DNA of 64,000 nucleotides from Sphingobium sp. V4 (GCF_029590555.1 NZ_CP081001.1:1922001-1986000), one strand, 5' to 3'. Counted from the stretch's first letter, positions 50,786-60,278 are shown. A program made the numbers and translations. Notes: a model not told the origin generated them from the sequence alone.

Positions 50786-52194
50786 CAGTCGCCGGTCAGG
50801 ATGCGGTCGACCAGCTGCTTCACGGTCGGCACAAACCCGTTCGAGTAGAAGGGGTCCTGCTTGAAGCGATAGGCGGCATGGCCGGCGAACAACAGATTCT
50901 TGTCGAGGTCGCCGCCATGGACCGATTCCTGGAGCGACTTCTGGATGCAGAAGCTGCGCGGATCGGCGAGGCGGCCGGTCGAGTTGGTCTCACTGTCCAT
51001 CCAGCTGGAGAAGGCGCATTGGCTGAGGCAGCCCATGCAGTCGGTCTGGTCCTTGCGGATTTCCGCCTTCTCTTCCTCTGTGACGAAGACGAGCGTATTG
51101 TCCGGCGTCTTGAGCGCGGAGGTGAAGCCCGCGCCGAACCATTCGCGGGCACGCTGAAGGTCACCGAGCGTCACCCAGAAATTCTTGCCCTTCACGCCGA
51201 CGTCGAGCTGGTGGGTATGATCGCCCGCCTGTTCGGTGCTGAAGGGAATCTGCCGGTCCGAACGCGCTTCGAGCGAGCGCAGGAAAGGATTGCGGATCGC
51301 CGAGCTGTAGAAGCCGGTCGGCGAGAAACGGTGCAGCAGCACGTCGCCCGGTTCCAGCTGCATCAGCCGGTCTTTCCAGAGCTGCGGGATCGGGCTTTCC
51401 TGCGTCAGCAGCGGGCGGGTACCGAACTGGAACATGATCGCGCCCAGTTCGGGATTGTCGATCCAGTCGTTCCAGTCCTTGAGCGCCCAGACGCCACCGG
51501 CCATCACGATCGGCACATCGTCCGAAATGCCGCCTTCGCGCATGGTTGCGCGCAGGTCACGGACGCGGGGATAGGGGTCCTGCGGCGCGCGCGGGTCTTC
51601 CGCGTTGGAGAGGCCGTTATGGCCGCCCGCGAGCCAGGGGTCTTCATAGACGACCGCCGCCAGCCATTCCGATGCCTTGGAATAGGCGCGTTTCCACAGC
51701 GCGCGGAAGGCGCGGCCGGAGGAGACGATGGGGAGATAGCTGACATTGTAGGAGGCGGCGATCTCGCTGAGCTTGTAGGGCATACCCGCGCCGCAGGTGA
51801 CGCCCGCGACCATGCCCTTCGTCTTTTCGAGCACGCCGTGCAGCACGCGCTGGGCGCCGCCCATTTCCCACAGCACGTTGATGTTGATCGCGCCCTTGCC
51901 GCCGGCGATCTCGAAGGCGCGCTTCACCTGCTCGACGGCACCGTCGATGGCATAGGCGATCAGTTCCTCATGCCGGTCACGACGGGTGCGACCATGATAG
52001 ATCTGGGGGATGACGTTGCCGAAGCTGTCATAGCTGTCGGCGTTGACCGCAGACACCGTGCCGATGCCGCCGGCAGCCGCCCAGGCGCCCGAACTGGCAT
52101 GGTTGGACACGGCAACGCCCTTGCCGCCTTCGACCAGCGGCCAGACTTCGCGGCCACCATAGACGATGGGCTTCAACCCCTTGAACAACGACAT
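50785..52194 (-). CDS. Nitronate monooxygenase-family flavin oxidoreductase with a C-terminal cysteine motif
   Basis: 469 residues. The FMN TIM barrel is indicated by ININVLWEMGGAQRVLHGVLEKTKGMVAGVTCGAGMPYKL, IVSSGRAFRALWKRAY, VPIVMAGGVWALKDWNDWIDNPELGAIMFQFGTRPLLTQES. The family includes nitronate monooxygenase and NADH:quinone reductases. Residues 386-393 form C-x2-C-x3-C (DCMGCLSQC), with another Cys in RSFCIQKS, an arrangement that could bind an iron-sulfur cluster; this is outside the common NMO core. It is longer than typical NMOs (about 330-380). Confidence 0.82.
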   Translation of the reverse strand: MSLFKGLKPIVYGGREVWPLVEGGKGVAVSNHASSGAWAAAGGIGTVSAVNADSYDSFGNVIPQIYHGRTRRDRHEELIAYAIDGAVEQVKRAFEIAGGKGAININVLWEMGGAQRVLHGVLEKTKGMVAGVTCGAGMPYKLSEIAASYNVSYLPIVSSGRAFRALWKRAYSKASEWLAAVVYEDPWLAGGHNGLSNAEDPRAPQDPYPRVRDLRATMREGGISDDVPIVMAGGVWALKDWNDWIDNPELGAIMFQFGTRPLLTQESPIPQLWKDRLMQLEPGDVLLHRFSPTGFYSSAIRNPFLRSLEARSDRQIPFSTEQAGDHTHQLDVGVKGKNFWVTLGDLQRAREWFGAGFTSALKTPDNTLVFVTEEEKAEIRKDQTDCMGCLSQCAFSSWMDSETNSTGRLADPRSFCIQKSLQESVHGGDLDKNLLFAGHAAYRFKQDPFYSNGFVPTVKQLVDRILTGD

Positions 52195-52279
52195 CTCCTG
52201 CGCAACGGCCCGGCCCCCTCGACCGGGTAAAAAGCGACCCTATAGCAGCTTTGGCTGTCTATGACGAATTTCGCGCGCC

Positions 52280-53425
52280 CTAGCGCAAAATCATGGGGCT
52301 GGCCAGTGCCTCCCCGTACAGGCGTGCATAGGCGTTTACCATCTGCTCCTCGACATAGTCGCGCTCCGCGCGCTGCCGGTTGGCGGCGCCCAGGCGCGCG
52401 CGCAGGTCCGGGTCGGCCGCCAGCGCGCCCAGCGCATCGGCCAGCCCCGCCTCGTCCGGCACGACCAGGGGGCGGTTTTCGGGCGCGACCATATTGGCGA
52501 CGTCGCCCACATCCATGGACGCGACCGGCACGCCGGCCGCCATCGCTTCCACCAGCGAGATCGGAAACTGCTCGCTGTCGGAGGACAGGGCAAAGATGTC
52601 GAACAGGCCGACGAAGCGCCAGGGGCGGTCCATGAAGCCGGCGAGGTGGAGGTCGTCCAGACCATGGGCGGCGGCTTCGGCCAGGATGGCGTCGCGCTCC
52701 GGCCCCTCGCCCACCACCACAAGTTGCAGCCGGTCCCGATGCGCGGCGACCGCGCGGACGAGGCGCGGGATATTCTTGACCGGGCGCAGTCCGGCAAGCG
52801 TCCCGACCAGCAGCTTGCCGGGGGAGCGGACAAGGCCGGGAATGGCGTCCGGCGCGGGCGGCGCGGCGTAGCGGGCGACGTCGATGCCGTTGCGGATCAG
52901 ATGGACCCTGCCCTCCGGTTGCTTCCACACCTGCCGGGCGATCCCCTCCAGCCGGGCCGAGGGCACGACCAGCGCATGGGCGTGGCGCAGCGCCAGACGG
53001 CGATAGAGATTGCGCCGGGGGTTGAGGCCCGCCGCCTCGTCGGCGTTGAAGCCATCTTCATGATGGACCAGCGGCGGCATCATGGACAGCGAACTGGACA
53101 ATTGATGGGCCATGACCGCATCCATCGCCCCCCAATTGTAAGTCAGTATTAAATCAAATCTTTTCAGATATTTAGCTATATTCCGGAAGCGCACATAGCC
53201 GGGACGGCCGGCCATGGCCGGCGCATCGGGAAAGTCGACCGGAACATGCGCGCCGATCGCCGCGCGCGCGCCCATCGCATCCGGCGCGGCGCTGACGATG
53301 CTGTGCCGCGCCCGATCGCCCCAGATGTTCATCAGCCGGATGGCGCGGGCTTCCTTCCCCCCCAGGGTGAAGCTGCCATGGACGTGGAGGATATGGGGCC
53401 GGGGCTGGCCGGAACCATCAGCCAT
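52280..53425 (-). CDS. GT4-family glycosyltransferase
   Basis: 381 residues. N-terminal HILHVHGSFTLGGKEARAIRLMNIWG, and C-terminal VGTLAGLRPVKNIPRLVRAVAAH, VVGEGPERDAILAEA, and ALSSDSEQFPISLVEAMAAGVPVASMDVGDVANMV, the EX7E motif of GT4 retaining enzymes. The subgroup includes enzymes of exopolysaccharide and lipopolysaccharide assembly. The end of the alpha/beta hydrolase gene overlaps its start by eight bases, so they are co-transcribed. Sugar and acceptor are unknown. Confidence 0.88.
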   Translation of the reverse strand: MADGSGQPRPHILHVHGSFTLGGKEARAIRLMNIWGDRARHSIVSAAPDAMGARAAIGAHVPVDFPDAPAMAGRPGYVRFRNIAKYLKRFDLILTYNWGAMDAVMAHQLSSSLSMMPPLVHHEDGFNADEAAGLNPRRNLYRRLALRHAHALVVPSARLEGIARQVWKQPEGRVHLIRNGIDVARYAAPPAPDAIPGLVRSPGKLLVGTLAGLRPVKNIPRLVRAVAAHRDRLQLVVVGEGPERDAILAEAAAHGLDDLHLAGFMDRPWRFVGLFDIFALSSDSEQFPISLVEAMAAGVPVASMDVGDVANMVAPENRPLVVPDEAGLADALGALAADPDLRARLGAANRQRAERDYVEEQMVNAYARLYGEALASPMILR

Positions 53426-54296
53426 GGAGGACGCGGCTCAGCAGCCGGTCGATGGCGGCGACGCTTTCCGGCTCGTCGAGCGCGGGGGCGTGGCCGACAT
53501 GGGGGATGGTCGCCAGTTCGGCGCTGTCGCCCATGTCCCGCACCATGCGTTCCGCGGTGGCGGCGCCGAGCAGGTCGGACCGTTCGCCGCGCAGCAGCAG
53601 CGTCGGGATGCCGGCGAAGGCCTGCATCACCGGCCACATGTCGACGCCCGCCTCGCTGCCCATGGCGCGGATGGGTTCGGCGATCTTCATGTCATAATCG
53701 AGCACCACGCGGCCGCCGCTGTTGAGGCGATAGAGGCGCTTGGCCATGGCGATCCATTGTTCCAGATCATAGCCGGGATAGACATCCGCATTGGCCTCCG
53801 CCAGCGCGCGGGCGGCATGGACCCAGGTCGGGTGCGACTGGCCGACGCCGACATAGGAGCGGATGCGCGCCAGCCCCGCATCGTCCAGCGTCGGGCCGAC
53901 ATCGTTGAGTAGCGCGCCCGCCAGCCATTCGCGCTGGGTAGCGGCGATCAGCATGGTGATGATGCCGCCCAGCGAGGTGCCGATCGCAACGAAACGGGTG
54001 ATGGCAAGGTCGGCGAGCAGACGGCTGATGTCCTGCAAATAGGTGAGCGGGACATAGGTCATCGCGTCCTTGGCATAGGCGCTTTCGGCGCGACCGCGCA
54101 TGTCCGGGCAGATCAGGCGCCATTCGCCCGCCAGCCGGCCGGCCAGCGGCTCGAAATCGCGGGCGTTGCGGGTCAGGCCGGGCAGGCAGAGCAAGGGCGG
54201 GCGCCCGTCATCGCCGCCCCCCTCGGCTGGATAGTCCCGATAATGAAGCCGCAGCCCGTCGGGTGACCACCAATATCCGTCCTTGTAGCCGGTCAA
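53418..54296 (-). CDS. Alpha/beta hydrolase
   Basis: 292 residues if started at the TTG at 54296, which has GGAAGGA 6 bases upstream; longer starts run into the divergent selO gene. The fold is shown by PPLLCLPGLTRNARDFEPLA (oxyanion turn), ICPDMRGRAESAY, FVAIGTSLGGIITMLIA (nucleophile Ser in GTSLGG) and IPHVGHAPALDEPE (catalytic His). The acid is probably the Asp in LLRGERSDLL. Substrate not predictable. It overlaps the glycosyltransferase gene downstream. Confidence 0.88.
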   Translation of the reverse strand: MTGYKDGYWWSPDGLRLHYRDYPAEGGGDDGRPPLLCLPGLTRNARDFEPLAGRLAGEWRLICPDMRGRAESAYAKDAMTYVPLTYLQDISRLLADLAITRFVAIGTSLGGIITMLIAATQREWLAGALLNDVGPTLDDAGLARIRSYVGVGQSHPTWVHAARALAEANADVYPGYDLEQWIAMAKRLYRLNSGGRVVLDYDMKIAEPIRAMGSEAGVDMWPVMQAFAGIPTLLLRGERSDLLGAATAERMVRDMGDSAELATIPHVGHAPALDEPESVAAIDRLLSRVLHG

Positions 54297-54333
54297 GCTT
54301 GATCCTTCCGCCCTCACTCCCTCATATCGCCAT

Positions 54334-55731
54334 ATGAACCAGACGCCGCAAGCCGCCAAATATCGTCCCGCCACCGAAATCGACGCGCTGATGCCGGACA
54401 TTGCCGATCCGGTCGCCGCGGCGGACTTCCCGCAGACGATCCTGCGCTACCGCAATGACCGGGCGGCGGCGGCGGTGGGGCTGGACGGGCTGAGCGACGC
54501 GCAATGGATCGCGCATTTCGGGCGCTTCGCGCCGCTGGAGGGCAGCCTGCCCCGGCCGCTGGCGTTGCGATACCATGGCCATCAGTTCCGCCATTATAAT
54601 CCCGACATCGGCGACGGGCGCGGATTTCTGTTCGCGCAAGTGCGGGACGACAGGGACCGGCTGCTGGACCTGGGCACCAAGGGATCGGGCCAGACGCCCT
54701 ATAGCCGCTTCGGCGACGGACGGCTGACGCTGAAAGGCGGCGTGCGCGAGATATTGGCGACAGAAATGCTGGAGGCGCTGGGCGTCCACACGTCCAAGAC
54801 CTTTTCGATCATCGAGACGGGCGAGGCGCTGGAGCGCAATGACGAGCCTTCGCCGACGCGCGGCGCCGCGATGGTGCGCCTGTCCCATTCGCATATCCGC
54901 ATCGGCAGCTTCCAGCGGGCAGCTTTCCACGAAGACAAGGCGCTGTTGGAGAAGCTGACCGACTATGCGCTGACGCGGCTCTATGGCGAGACGCCGGGGG
55001 ACAATCCGGCCGCGCAACTGCTGGGCCGGGTGGTCGAGCGGACCGCCGACCTGGCGGCGAGCTACATGATCGCGGGCTTCGTGCATGGCGTGCTGAACAG
55101 CGACAATATCAATGTGACGGGCGAGAGTTTCGACTATGGGCCTTGGCGCTTCACGCCGCTGTGGGACGCTGGCTTCACCGCCGCCTATTTCGACCATCAA
55201 GGGCTTTATGCCTTCGGGCGGCAGGCCGAGGCGATCCATTGGGACGTCGCGCAGCTGGCGGTGTCGCTGCGCCCGCTGGTGGAGGCGGAGCCGCTGATCG
55301 CGCAACTGGAGCGTTTCCCGACGCTCTATGGGGAGGCGATGCAACGCCGTTTCTGCTGGCGGATGGGCGTCGAGCCGGGGGCCGAGCCGGGTCCGATGAT
55401 CGAGGCGGCGGTGCGCGGCATGGTGACGACAGGCACCGGGATCGACGTTTTCTTCCATGACTGGCGCGGCGGCACGGCGCGCGACGGCGCGTCCTATGGC
55501 GACGCGGCCTGGGCGCCCTTCCGCGTGGCGATCGCGGATTTCAGCGCGTTGCCCGGAGCGAAGGACCATGACTATTGGGCCGACGAGGTTCCCTGCTCCA
55601 TGCATATCGACGAGGTCGAGGCGATCTGGAGCGCGATCGACAAGGAGGACAACTGGGGTCCGCTGCACGCCAAGGTCGCCGCGATCCGGCGCATGGGCGA
55701 AGCGCATGGGGATGCGCCGGCGGTGGCGTGA
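54334..55731 (+). CDS. selO: SelO (YdiU) pseudokinase-type protein AMPylase
   Basis: 465 residues. SelO hallmarks are LALRYHGHQFRHYNPDIGDGRGFLFAQVRD, LDLGTKGSGQTPYSRFGDGRLTLKGGVREILATEMLEALGV, GAAMVRLSHSHIRIGSFQ, and FVHGVLNSDNINVTGESFDYGPWRF with the metal-binding Asn/Asp pair. The known members transfer AMP from ATP to Ser/Thr/Tyr residues under oxidative stress. A C-terminal selenocysteine or cysteine is not present (ends APAVA), as in many bacterial forms. Divergent from the hydrolase gene 37 bases away. Confidence 0.93.
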   Translation: MNQTPQAAKYRPATEIDALMPDIADPVAAADFPQTILRYRNDRAAAAVGLDGLSDAQWIAHFGRFAPLEGSLPRPLALRYHGHQFRHYNPDIGDGRGFLFAQVRDDRDRLLDLGTKGSGQTPYSRFGDGRLTLKGGVREILATEMLEALGVHTSKTFSIIETGEALERNDEPSPTRGAAMVRLSHSHIRIGSFQRAAFHEDKALLEKLTDYALTRLYGETPGDNPAAQLLGRVVERTADLAASYMIAGFVHGVLNSDNINVTGESFDYGPWRFTPLWDAGFTAAYFDHQGLYAFGRQAEAIHWDVAQLAVSLRPLVEAEPLIAQLERFPTLYGEAMQRRFCWRMGVEPGAEPGPMIEAAVRGMVTTGTGIDVFFHDWRGGTARDGASYGDAAWAPFRVAIADFSALPGAKDHDYWADEVPCSMHIDEVEAIWSAIDKEDNWGPLHAKVAAIRRMGEAHGDAPAVA

Positions 55732-55864
55732 CGCGGGCGCAGGCTTCACCCCGTTGAAGATAGTCCGTCATAGCCAGCGCAGCGGCGTATCAGGATAGAG
55801 CCATCGGCCTCCAGGACGCGCCCATCATCCCCCTCTTCTTTCGTTAACCAATTTCCGGCATATC

Positions 55865-57307
55865 ATGGCGCAAATGTCCGCGTCGCTTACATCCCATGAA
55901 CCCGCAACCGGCGCCCTGCTGTGGCAGGGCGAGCCAGGCGATGTCGATGCCGAGGTGGCGCGCGCCCGCGCCGCCTGGCCGCGCTGGGCGGCGCAGCCCA
56001 TCGCCTATCGGATCGAGACGCTGCGACGCTTCGTCAATGTCGTTCGCCGCAACGAGGAGGCGCTGGCCGACCTGATCGCGCGCGAGACGGGCAAGCCGCT
56101 GTGGGACGCGCGCTCCGAGGTCGCCGCCGTCATGGGCAAGGTGGACATCAGCGTCGCCGCCTATTCGGAACGCACCGGGCAAAGGCGGCTGGAGGCGGCG
56201 CTGGGCGCGCGCCAGTCCGTGCGGCACAAGCCCCATGGCGTGATGGCGGTGCTTGGCCCCTATAATTTCCCGGCGCACCTGCCCAACGGCCATATCATCC
56301 CAGCGCTGCTGGCGGGCAATGCGGTGGTTTTCAAGCCGTCGGAAAAGACGCCGGCCGTGGGCGAGATGCTGGTGAAGCTCTATCATGAGGCGGGGGTGCC
56401 GATCGATGCGGTGCGGCTGCTGGTCGGCGGGTCGGACGCGGGCAAGGCGTTGGCCGCCCATGCCGATGTCGGCGGGATATTGTTCACAGGATCGGCCCAG
56501 ACGGGCATCGCGATCAACCGGCAGTTCGCGGCGCAGCCGTCCAAGATCCTGGCGCTGGAGATGGGCGGCAACAATCCGATCGTCGTGTGGGACACGCCGG
56601 AAATCCATGCCGCCGCGACCATCGTCATCCAGTCCGCCTTCCTGAGCAGCGGCCAGCGCTGCACCGCCGCCAGCCGGCTGATCGTCCGGGACAGCCTGGC
56701 CGACGCGCTGATCGCGGAGGTCAAGAAGCTGGCGGACCGGCTGATCGTCGACCATCCCCATGCCGACCCCACGCCCTATATGGGTCCGGTGATCGACAAT
56801 CAGGCCGCCGACGGGCTGACCGAAAGCTTCCTCTGGCTGATGAGCAACGGCGGCCGCCCGATCAAGCATATGGTCCGGCCGCAAAAGGGCCTGCCCTTCC
56901 TGACGCCGGCGATCATCGACGTGACCGGCATGAAGGAGCGGCCCGACGTCGAACTGTTCGGACCCTTGTTGCAGGTGATCCGCGTGGCCGAGTTCGGCGA
57001 TGCGATCGCGGAGGCGAACAACAGCCGCTATGGCTTGGCCGCGTCGCTGGTCGGCGGGTCGCCCGAACAATATAGCCAGTTCTGGTCGAACATCCGCGCG
57101 GGCGTGGTCAACTGGAACCGGCCGACCAACGGCGCTGCGTCCAACGCGCCGTTCGGCGGGGTCGGCGTGTCGGGCAATCACCGGCCAAGCGCCTATTATG
57201 CCGCCGATTATTGCGCCTATCCGGTGGTGTCGGCCGAGATCGAGACGCCGCGCGCTTCCATCGGCGTGGGGCTGAAGGACATCGATGTCAGCGCCATGGG
57301 CGACTGA
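55865..57307 (+). CDS. astD: AstD-type succinylglutamate-semialdehyde dehydrogenase, copy 2
   Basis: 480 residues. AVLGPYNFPAHLPNGHIIPALLAGNAVVFKPSE, LALEMGGNNP (catalytic Glu) and SSGQRCTAASR (catalytic Cys) are intact, with the AstD-type C-terminal GNHRPSAYYAADYCAYP. It is closer to canonical AstD than copy 1 at 47106, but the other Ast genes are not here. The upstream region has TTAACCAAT 17 bases before the start, a CtrA half-site-like word; this may be chance. Start could be the ATG at 55874. Confidence 0.88.
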   Translation: MAQMSASLTSHEPATGALLWQGEPGDVDAEVARARAAWPRWAAQPIAYRIETLRRFVNVVRRNEEALADLIARETGKPLWDARSEVAAVMGKVDISVAAYSERTGQRRLEAALGARQSVRHKPHGVMAVLGPYNFPAHLPNGHIIPALLAGNAVVFKPSEKTPAVGEMLVKLYHEAGVPIDAVRLLVGGSDAGKALAAHADVGGILFTGSAQTGIAINRQFAAQPSKILALEMGGNNPIVVWDTPEIHAAATIVIQSAFLSSGQRCTAASRLIVRDSLADALIAEVKKLADRLIVDHPHADPTPYMGPVIDNQAADGLTESFLWLMSNGGRPIKHMVRPQKGLPFLTPAIIDVTGMKERPDVELFGPLLQVIRVAEFGDAIAEANNSRYGLAASLVGGSPEQYSQFWSNIRAGVVNWNRPTNGAASNAPFGGVGVSGNHRPSAYYAADYCAYPVVSAEIETPRASIGVGLKDIDVSAMGD

Positions 57308-57392
57308 CCGCCGGGCCCGCAAAAACTTTTCCTAATCCCCGCCATACCCATTCTGAATTGAACTCGCGCGGCGCTTTCGCCATGTGGCGACC

Positions 57393-58208
57393 ATGGCTGA
57401 CAATGCACCTGCTACCGTTCACCTGGTGGGCGCGGGACCGGGCGATCCGGAACTGCTGACCATCAAGGCCGTGCGCCTGATCCGCGACGCGCGGGTCATC
57501 GTGCATGACGGGCTGGTTTCCGACGAGATATTGGCGCTGGCCGGGCCGCAGGCGGAACTGATTTCCGTCGCCAAGCAGCGCAGCCGCCATTCGATGCCGC
57601 AGGACGCGATCAACGCGCTGCTGGTCCGCTGCGCGCTGGCGGGCGAGCCGGTGGTGCGGCTGAAGGGCGGCGATCCCTTCATTTTCGGCCGCGGCGGCGA
57701 GGAAGTGGACGCCTGCCGCGCGGCGGGCGTGCCGGTGGAGGTGGTGCCGGGCATCAGCGCGGCGATCGGCAGCGCGGCGGCCGCGCAGCTCCCCCTCACC
57801 CATCGCGAGGCGTCGAGCGCGGTCACTTTCGTCGCGGGCCAGTGCAAGGGATTGTCCGACCAGGACTGGTCGGGACTGGCGGGGAAGGGCCGCACGCTCG
57901 TCATCTATATGGGCGTCGCGACGGCGGCCGACATTGCCGACAAGCTGATCGCAGACGGCGTGTCACCGGCGATCCCGGTGGCGGTGCTGGAAAATGGCAC
58001 GCGCGCCGACATGCGCAGCTTGCGCACCCTGCTCGCCGACCTGGGCGACATGGTGGCGCGGGAGAAGGTCGTCAGCCCGGCGCTGATCGTGGTCGGCGAC
58101 GTGGCGGCCCATGCGCTGGCGCGTGACGTGCTGATCGCGTGTCGCGATGCAGCCGGGACTATGGAAGGCGCGGCAACGACTGCGCCGGATGGGAAAAGGG
58201 TAGAATGA
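57393..58208 (+). CDS. cobA: Uroporphyrinogen-III C-methyltransferase
   Basis: 271 residues from ATG at 57393 (MADNAPATVHLVGAGPGDPELLTIKA). The SAM-binding GAGPGDPELLT, VVRLKGGDPFIFGRGGEEVDACRAAGVPVEVVPGISAAIG and TLVIYMG motifs are all intact. It methylates uroporphyrinogen III twice to give precorrin-2 for siroheme. The CysG-type N-terminal dehydrogenase/ferrochelatase module is absent. It opens the sulfate assimilation operon and supplies the siroheme of CysI. It overlaps the DUF2849 start by four bases. Confidence 0.94.
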   Translation: MADNAPATVHLVGAGPGDPELLTIKAVRLIRDARVIVHDGLVSDEILALAGPQAELISVAKQRSRHSMPQDAINALLVRCALAGEPVVRLKGGDPFIFGRGGEEVDACRAAGVPVEVVPGISAAIGSAAAAQLPLTHREASSAVTFVAGQCKGLSDQDWSGLAGKGRTLVIYMGVATAADIADKLIADGVSPAIPVAVLENGTRADMRSLRTLLADLGDMVAREKVVSPALIVVGDVAAHALARDVLIACRDAAGTMEGAATTAPDGKRVE

Positions 58209-58501
58209 AGATATTGACGGGCAATGACCTGGTGAGCGGCGACGTCATCTGGTGGGCGGGCGACGGCTGGTCGCGCCAGGTGGGCGACAGCGTCGATGTG
58301 GGCGAACATGGCGACGACCTGGCCCGCACCGAGGAAGCCGCGCTCCGCGTGGTGGGCGCCTATGTGATCGACGCGACCGTCACGCAGGACGGCGTGCGCC
58401 CGGCCCATATCAAGGATCGCATCCGCGCGCTGGGGCCGACCGTGCGTCCCGACCTGACCCTGAAACCGAATGACGCCGATGCCGGCAACTGGGTGATCTG
58501 A
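58205..58501 (+). CDS. DUF2849 family protein of the sulfite reduction operon
   Basis: 98 residues from ATG at 58205 (MKILTGNDLVSGDVIWWAGDGWSRQVGDSVDVGEHGDDLARTEEAALRVVGAYVIDATV). DUF2849 is nearly always found next to cysI in alphaproteobacteria; a role in sulfite reductase function, perhaps electron delivery or assembly, is suggested by context but unproven. Overlaps cobA; cysI begins two bases after its stop. Confidence 0.9.
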   Translation: MKILTGNDLVSGDVIWWAGDGWSRQVGDSVDVGEHGDDLARTEEAALRVVGAYVIDATVTQDGVRPAHIKDRIRALGPTVRPDLTLKPNDADAGNWVI

Positions 58502-58503
58502 CC

Positions 58504-60135
58504 ATGTATCGCTACGACAGCTACGACCAGTCCATCGTCGACGCCCGCGTCGAGGAGTTTCGCGACCAGGTGCAGCGCCGCCTGACCGGCGCGCTGACCG
58601 AGGACCAGTTCAAGCCGCTGCGGCTGATGAACGGCCTCTATCTGCAACTCCACGCCTATATGCTGCGCGTCGCCATCCCCTATGGCACGCTGAGCGGCAA
58701 GCAGATGCGCAAGCTGGGCGAGATCGCGGCGAAATATGACCGGGGCTATGGCCACTTCACCACGCGCCAGAACCTGCAATATAACTGGATCAAGCTGGCC
58801 GACGCGCCCGACATCCTCGCCGAGCTGGCGACGGTGGAGATGCACGCCATCCAGACCAGCGGCAATTGCATCCGCAACATCAGTTCCGACCAATATGCGG
58901 GCGTGAGCGCCGACGAGGTGGCGGACCCCCGCCCCTGGGCCGAACTGCTGCGCCAATGGTCGAGCTTCCACCCGGAATTCACCTATCTGCCGCGCAAGTT
59001 CAAGATCGCGGTGGTCGCCAGCGACGAGGACCGCGCGGCGATGCGGCTGCACGATATCGGCCTGAAGCTGGTCGAGCGTGACGGCGTCATCGGTGCCGAA
59101 GTCTATGCCGGCGGCGGCATGGGCCGCACCCCGATGGTCGCCCCGCTGATCCGCGACTTCGTGCCGGAAGAGGAGATCATCTCCTATCTGGAAGCCTGCC
59201 TGCGCGTCTACAACCGCTATGGCCGCCGCGACAACAAGTATAAGGCGCGGATCAAGATCCTGGTCCATGAGATCGGCGTCGAGGAATATAAGCGGCAGGT
59301 CGAGGAAGAGTTCGCCCATATGCGGACGCTGGGCCTCAACCCGCCGAGCGAGGAACTGGACCGCATCCGCGCCTTCTTCGCCGCACCCGCCTATGAAACG
59401 GGCCTGAGCGGAGAGATCGACCGCAGCGATCCGGCCTTCGCCTTGTGGGTCGACCGGCAGGTCGCGGCGCACAAGGCGCCCGGCTATGCGATCGTCAATA
59501 TCAGCCTGAAGCCGCTGACCGGAATCCCCGGCGATGCGTCGGCCGAGCAGATCGCGCTCGTGGCGGACCTGGCAGAACGCTATAGTTTCGACGAACTGCG
59601 TGTGACTCATGCGCAGAATCTCGTCCTGCCGCATGTTCGGAAGGCCGACCTCCACGCCATCTGGCAGAAGCTGGACGAAGCGGGGCTGGCCGAGGCGAAC
59701 CTGGACCTCATCACCGACATCATCGCCTGCCCCGGCCTCGATTATTGCGCGCTCGCCAACGCCCGCTCGATCCCGCTGGCACAGAAGATCGCGCAACGCT
59801 TCGCCGATGCCGAGCGTCAGGCGGAACTTGGCGAGTTGAAGCTCAAGATTTCAGGCTGCATCAACGCCTGCGGCCACCATCATGCCGGCCATATCGGCAT
59901 ATTGGGCGTCGACCGGAAGGGCGTGGAGAATTTCCAGCTGCTGCTCGGCGGGTCGGGCGCGGAGGATGCTTCGCTCGGCCAGATCACCGGCCCCGGCTTC
60001 TCCGAGGACGGCGTGGTCGACGCGATCGAGAAAGTCACGGACATCTACCTGGCCCAGCGCGAAAGCGGCGAACGCTTCCTCGACACCTATCGCCGCATCG
60101 GCATGAAGCCGTTCAAGGAGGCGATCTATGGTTGA
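58504..60135 (+). CDS. cysI: Ferredoxin-type nitrite/sulfite reductase, assimilatory
   Basis: 543 residues. Two ferredoxin-like half-domains and two siroheme domains are seen. The 4Fe-4S/siroheme cysteines are C409-x5-C415 (CPGLDYC) and C452-x3-C456 (CINAC), followed by HHHAGHIGILGVDRKG. The first half has LRLMNGLYLQLHAYMLRVAIPYGTL and HFTTRQNLQYNWIKL. It reduces sulfite to sulfide for cysteine. Its stop codon lies within ATGGTTGA, which was probably once the start of the next gene. Confidence 0.95.
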   Translation: MYRYDSYDQSIVDARVEEFRDQVQRRLTGALTEDQFKPLRLMNGLYLQLHAYMLRVAIPYGTLSGKQMRKLGEIAAKYDRGYGHFTTRQNLQYNWIKLADAPDILAELATVEMHAIQTSGNCIRNISSDQYAGVSADEVADPRPWAELLRQWSSFHPEFTYLPRKFKIAVVASDEDRAAMRLHDIGLKLVERDGVIGAEVYAGGGMGRTPMVAPLIRDFVPEEEIISYLEACLRVYNRYGRRDNKYKARIKILVHEIGVEEYKRQVEEEFAHMRTLGLNPPSEELDRIRAFFAAPAYETGLSGEIDRSDPAFALWVDRQVAAHKAPGYAIVNISLKPLTGIPGDASAEQIALVADLAERYSFDELRVTHAQNLVLPHVRKADLHAIWQKLDEAGLAEANLDLITDIIACPGLDYCALANARSIPLAQKIAQRFADAERQAELGELKLKISGCINACGHHHAGHIGILGVDRKGVENFQLLLGGSGAEDASLGQITGPGFSEDGVVDAIEKVTDIYLAQRESGERFLDTYRRIGMKPFKEAIYG

Positions 60136-60277
60136 GTTGTCGTCTCGAAAAAAAATCTTTGTCGTTTCCGCGAAGGCGGAAACCCATCTCCTGAGCGATC
60201 CCCAGCCGCAAGGTCAGGAGGTGGATTCCCGCCGCCGCGGGGATGACGGGATGGGTCAAATGGACGGAGGCTTTTAG
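60128..60277 (+). pseudogene. Displaced original start of the DUF934 gene, running into a REP element
   Basis: ATGGTTGAG overlaps the cysI stop and opens a 49-codon frame that leaves DUF934 sequence almost at once (MVELSSRKKIF...) and passes through repeat DNA to a TAG one base before the real start. It is best read as a start copy left behind when the repeat entered. Confidence 0.6.
60163..60251. repeat. REP/BIME-like palindromic repeat, family 1, inside the cys operon
   Basis: GTCGTTTCCGCGAAGGCGGAAACCC and the facing GGATTCCCGCCGCCGCGGGGATGAC form the two stems; the middle has CATCTCCTGAG...CAGGAGGTG. Same plan as 2808-2896 and 36636-36733. Confidence 0.75.
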
Positions 60278-60278
60278 G

